Below are positions 20,086 to 22,575 of a stretch of 22,575 bases of DNA, in pieces; positions within the stretch are counted from its first letter, which is position 1; each line of letters opens with the position of its first letter. Location: IMG/VR virus record IMGVR_UViG_3300044613_000878, positions 1 to 22,575 of that record; one strand, 5' to 3'. Source of the DNA: a virus. Under the pieces are notes generated by a model. The model did no database searches and had not been told where the DNA came from. It worked only from the letters and a program-made list of their open reading frames with translations. The position numbers were made by a program, and so were the translations under genes.

Positions 20086-22041
20086 TAGGCGCGGCGGAGC
20101 CTTCACTGGACCCAACTCTGGCAGGTGCAGCATCGCAAACCAGGCTGCCATCACCAAGTCGGTACCGTTCTTTTTGTTCGGTGTCCATGATGCGAGTTCT
20201 TCTACGAAGGCGAGAGTCTTCCAGTTTTCTCTCATGGTTGGCATCCGTATCTGGCCTGTGCGGAACAGGTTGGGGAGGAGTGCTTCGACGCCAAGGTTTT
20301 CGTCTAGTTTGTTTCTGGAGGTTGTATGAGGGATGACGTTGACCCCGTGAAGGGCTTGCCACTTGCGAACGAAATCGTGAGCAAGGAGGAAGCGTTGAGC
20401 GGCGTTGACTTCGACTATCCAGTGGCTGATGGGGTAGCCCATATCGAACGACCTGTTTTGCCAAATCTCCATTATTCCGCCGTACTCTCGGCTAGAGGTA
20501 TCAAAACCAAGTAGTTCCTCAGCGGTAAGTTTGGTTCGTTCGCAGTCAATCAAATAACGCAGGTTGGTTTTGGGTTGGTAGAGCCACCATTGGATAGCCC
20601 AAAAGTTTGTGGGTGACGGGTCTACGGATGCAACCGAAATGATTGGGGGTTCCAGGTTGGATGGGATGTATCCAGGTCTGCGGTCATTGTCAATACACCC
20701 TGGGTACAACACACCGTCAGGTCCCATGCCGCCTGTAGCCCAGACACGTTCAATCAGATAGTTACCTTGCGCCATGTCCTCTTGCTGGTAGATGACTTGG
20801 AACTTGGCAGGCGTTGAGTGTTTCAGGTACGACAAGTCTTTCCACGACAGGCGGTACGGGTCCAGGAGTGGTCCGTTGGGCCACGGGGGTGCAGTAGTTT
20901 TCTTAGATTCTCTGCCCGTATCCAATTCTTCGTAGTAAGCCTTGTAAATAAAGTGGGTGTACTTGGATTTTTTTTCTGGTTCTTGGACGTCGGAAACGTC
21001 GGTGACGTCGGACCCGTCGTACGCGTCAGGGTCCTCCTCGTAAGTCACTTTGGCGAGACAGTGGGCGTAGAGGTCACCTGGCCCCAACCGCTGCCCGATG
21101 ACAGCCAGCAAGCCACCTGGGTCGACGCGTGCCTCAGCGACGGTATCCCACCGTTCCAAAAGTTTGTCGCGGGCAACGGACTCTTTGGCGTTCTCTGGGG
21201 TTGCCACGTCGTCGAACAAACAGAGGTCGGCACGATGACCGATGAACTCTGAGTCAATACCATACGACGACACCGTAGGTTCCTTGTTATCCAAACCCGA
21301 CAAATCTTCTTGCTCAACGATGAACTCCTCGGCACGCCACAACGCACCAGACGATGACGGTTTGAAACGCCCATAGTCGATAGAGAGGCAGCCTTCGGCG
21401 TTGATAGCCAACCCTTTCTCCACAAGAATCGGGTCAGGATGCAAAGGAAACGGACGTTCCAACGTTTCACGAATACGACGGCTATACATCTTCGCCAAGG
21501 TTTGTGTAGCCGAACCGATAAGTACACGAATCTTGCGATTCCTTACAATCATCCAACATGCGAAGTCATGAAACAGTGTCGACTTGCCTGCTCCTGGGGG
21601 ACAGTTGATGAGAATGAACTCTTTCTCTGGCGATTCCAGCATCTTGACAATTTTGTACGCAGCATCTACCTGCCACGGGCTAGGAACACGCCCCAAATAG
21701 CGTCGACGGAAGTAATCAAAATCATCCCAACCCCTCTGCGCCTCGGGGCTAAGACGCTCATAGGGGATGACAGGTGGCAAATCTGCGACATCCATCGCAT
21801 GTTTCCACTGCTCCGCCTGTACACCACCCTGCTTTTTGCGAACCTGACCGACCTCTACCTCAGCCAACTGGATTTCGGCGGTTGCTTTACGTCGTTTCGC
21901 TTCCCATCCTGATGCAGTGTTGGGGTGGATGCCAGCAATTTTCGCCGCATCTTGTATGGACATGCCTGCTGCACGGGATTGCCAGTAGCGGGCTACGTCT
22001 TGTGGCGGGATTTGCCGCCTCCCCGAACGACCAGCAGGCAT
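20065..22041 (-). CDS. terL: Terminase large subunit with N-terminal helix-turn-helix (658 aa)
   Basis: This is the ATP-driven DNA packaging motor and nuclease. Residues 24-50 form a helix-turn-helix (AAGMSIQDAAKIAGIHPNTA, SGWEAKR) of the kind found in small terminases. The ATPase follows: Walker A CPPGAGKST (147-155), Walker B LCLFDD (273-278, acidic D277/D278), and a coupling-like VIGQRL (314-319). The RNase H-like nuclease has probable metal ligands D474 (ASVDPSP), E544 (IVEVNAAQ) and D628 (NGTDLVMAAW). An acidic low-complexity insert lies at about 336-356. No separate small terminase is in the window, so the fused domain may do that job. The ATG follows the stop of the 88-residue gene by 3 bases. 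Confidence 0.92.
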   Translation of the reverse strand: MPAGRSGRRQIPPQDVARYWQSRAAGMSIQDAAKIAGIHPNTASGWEAKRRKATAEIQLAEVEVGQVRKKQGGVQAEQWKHAMDVADLPPVIPYERLSPEAQRGWDDFDYFRRRYLGRVPSPWQVDAAYKIVKMLESPEKEFILINCPPGAGKSTLFHDFACWMIVRNRKIRVLIGSATQTLAKMYSRRIRETLERPFPLHPDPILVEKGLAINAEGCLSIDYGRFKPSSSGALWRAEEFIVEQEDLSGLDNKEPTVSSYGIDSEFIGHRADLCLFDDVATPENAKESVARDKLLERWDTVAEARVDPGGLLAVIGQRLGPGDLYAHCLAKVTYEEDPDAYDGSDVTDVSDVQEPEKKSKYTHFIYKAYYEELDTGRESKKTTAPPWPNGPLLDPYRLSWKDLSYLKHSTPAKFQVIYQQEDMAQGNYLIERVWATGGMGPDGVLYPGCIDNDRRPGYIPSNLEPPIISVASVDPSPTNFWAIQWWLYQPKTNLRYLIDCERTKLTAEELLGFDTSSREYGGIMEIWQNRSFDMGYPISHWIVEVNAAQRFLLAHDFVRKWQALHGVNVIPHTTSRNKLDENLGVEALLPNLFRTGQIRMPTMRENWKTLAFVEELASWTPNKKNGTDLVMAAWFAMLHLPELGPVKAPPRLWRPSWI

Positions 22042-22044
22042 TAC

Positions 22045-22311
22045 TTAGTACAACGGTTTCCGTTTCGAAGACTTACGCGCCTCACTATACCCATCACCAG
22101 ACCCACCCGTAGACAAAGAACCACCATACGGCTTAGCACGAAACGTCGGCTTCCCAGAATCACGCCAACCAACACGACGGTCCCACTCATCAGCAGGCAA
22201 ACTCAAACCCTTCTTCGGTTTCCAAGAACGAAACACCGCAGCCTGCGGAGAAACACTACTGCGATTACCCCAACCAGAATCATCAACAGGTTTTTTCGGT
22301 TTGCGTGCCAT
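22045..22311 (-). CDS. Small basic protein before terminase (88 aa)
   Basis: The protein starts MARKPKKPVDDSGWGNRSSV, continues SPQAAVFRSWKPKKGLSLPA and DEWDRRVGWRDSGKPTFRAK, and ends in a Gly/Ser-rich basic tail (KSSKRKPLY). It is the first gene of the minus-strand operon and is followed by terminase with a 3-base gap. There is no Shine-Dalgarno site before the ATG; a TACTGT sequence lies only 10 bases upstream, so a leaderless or near-leaderless message is possible. I do not recognise the family. Being first and next to terminase, a packaging or regulatory role is conceivable but not shown. Confidence 0.65.
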   Translation of the reverse strand: MARKPKKPVDDSGWGNRSSVSPQAAVFRSWKPKKGLSLPADEWDRRVGWRDSGKPTFRAKPYGGSLSTGGSGDGYSEARKSSKRKPLY

Positions 22312-22330
22312 CAGTGCAAAAACAGTACCA

Positions 22331-22343
22331 CAACATCATGTTG
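22331..22343. promoter_or_regulatory. 13-bp palindrome, possible operator
   Basis: CAACAT, one central base, then ATGTTG: a perfect inverted repeat. It overlaps the -35 of the plus-strand promoter-like site and lies about 20 bases upstream of the first minus-strand gene, where one bound protein could affect both directions. Confidence 0.45.
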
Positions 22344-22370
22344 GAACAGTGGACACTCCTCTGCTACACT
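22341..22370 (+). promoter_or_regulatory. Promoter-like site facing right
   Basis: TTGGAA (22341-22346), 18-base spacer, TACACT (22365-22370) preceded by TGC as an extended -10. The TGCTACACT element resembles the TGCTACAGT of the scaffold-capsid promoter. It would drive genes to the right of the window. Confidence 0.5.
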
Positions 22371-22504
22371 CACAACGTCACGTCGAGAGACGCACAAAAA
22401 CTTAGCGAATACGGACCCTACACGGTTACATTCCTCCTCGTCACAATCATCGACGAGGGCAGCATGGTTAGACCGCATGGACAGATGGCCTGAAAAGGGG
22501 ACCG
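22371..22504. other. Leader or intergenic stretch at the right end
   Basis: I see no convincing gene here. It contains one hairpin (CCTCGTC 22436-22442 with GACGAGG 22452-22458, 9-base loop) without a T-run on either strand, so it is not a clear terminator. The short plus-strand frames through it have no family resemblance. It is probably an untranslated leader from the plus-strand promoter. Confidence 0.4.
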
Positions 22505-22575
22505 ATGGTGGTCGCCTTCTTTCGGTATAGAGAACAGACGGGTTCAGGCGTAAAAGAGAACTTGGGGGGGCTAAA
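22505..22575 (+). CDS. Possible start of a rightward gene, cut by window edge
   Basis: An ATG at 22505-22507 preceded by AAAAGGGG (4 bases away) opens a frame that runs to the window edge: MVVAFFRYREQTGSGVKENL then GGL. It would be the first plus-strand gene, downstream of the promoter-like site at 22341-22370. With only 23 codons visible the case is weak. The G-run at 22564-22570 could instead be the ribosome binding site of a gene starting just beyond the edge. Confidence 0.25.
   Translation, partial: MVVAFFRYREQTGSGVKENLGGL

Noticed and set aside
20985-21030. Short repeats in the terminase gene (ACGTCGG-like every 9 bases)
   Set aside because: They encode the acidic Asp/Val/Ser insert (SDVTDVSDV) of the protein. 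This is simple low-complexity coding sequence, not a regulatory array.
22436-22458. Hairpin as a terminator
   Set aside because: The stem is perfect, but no T-run follows on either strand and it lies in a probable leader.
22305-22493. Plus-strand frame of 62 codons at the right end
   Set aside because: It overlaps the start of the 88-residue gene, lies across the palindrome and promoter-like site, and has no recognisable features.
1-22575. tRNA genes, CRISPR array, insertion sequence, integrase, lysis genes
   Set aside because: I looked for these and saw none. The only repeats are the coding repeats, the 45-bp pair and the small inverted repeats listed.

Overview
This window is the virion-structure and packaging block of a tailed double-stranded DNA phage (class Caudoviricetes), most likely podovirus-like. 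It holds a large terminase, portal, scaffold-like protein, an N4-gp56-family major capsid protein, a candidate adaptor and nozzle pair, and fibre-like proteins. I see no tape-measure gene in the usual siphovirus place downstream of the capsid and no sheath gene. The host is not shown directly. Several proteins (the 588- and 363-residue virion proteins, the HTGDPG-type protein and the small CxxC protein) look to me like families of actinobacterial phages, and the promoter-like sites share a TGCTACA(C/G)T element. I therefore lean, with modest confidence, to an actinobacterial host, perhaps from an environmental metagenome.

Apart from one possible gene at the extreme right edge, every gene is on the minus strand, so transcription runs right to left. 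In that order: an 88-residue basic protein; terminase with a fused N-terminal helix-turn-helix; two related small genes (90 and 82 residues) separated by a recombination scar; portal (TTG start); a 116-residue protein; a 1560-residue giant protein; proteins of 263, 588 and 363 residues, probably internal or ejected virion components; then a scaffold and capsid cassette with its own promoter-like site upstream and a strong terminator hairpin downstream. The tail and appendage region follows: a 120-residue HTGDPG protein; a 360-residue fibre-like protein with eleven 20-residue repeats; a 94-residue paralogue of its C-terminal module; a small CxxC protein; a GT4-type glycosyltransferase; five tiny Lys/Arg-rich proteins in overlapping frames; a candidate adaptor (294) and nozzle (617); a fibre-like protein (163); and a small protein cut by the left edge.

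The genes are packed tightly, many with 4-base ATGA or TTGA overlaps or 1-base overlaps, which suggests coupled translation of a long late operon. The only gaps of note are about 100 bases on either side of the scaffold and capsid cassette, the scar between the two small genes, and about 190-260 bases at the right end. The right-end gap looks like a divergent promoter region with a 13-bp palindrome. No stretch of more than 300 bases lacks a gene.

The clearest unusual signal is between terminase and portal. A 45-bp sequence (terminase 3' end plus leader and start codon) is repeated exactly, and a 12-codon portal 5' fragment remains that differs from the resident portal only at synonymous positions. 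This reads as a join between two related but diverged phages rather than decay of a simple duplication.
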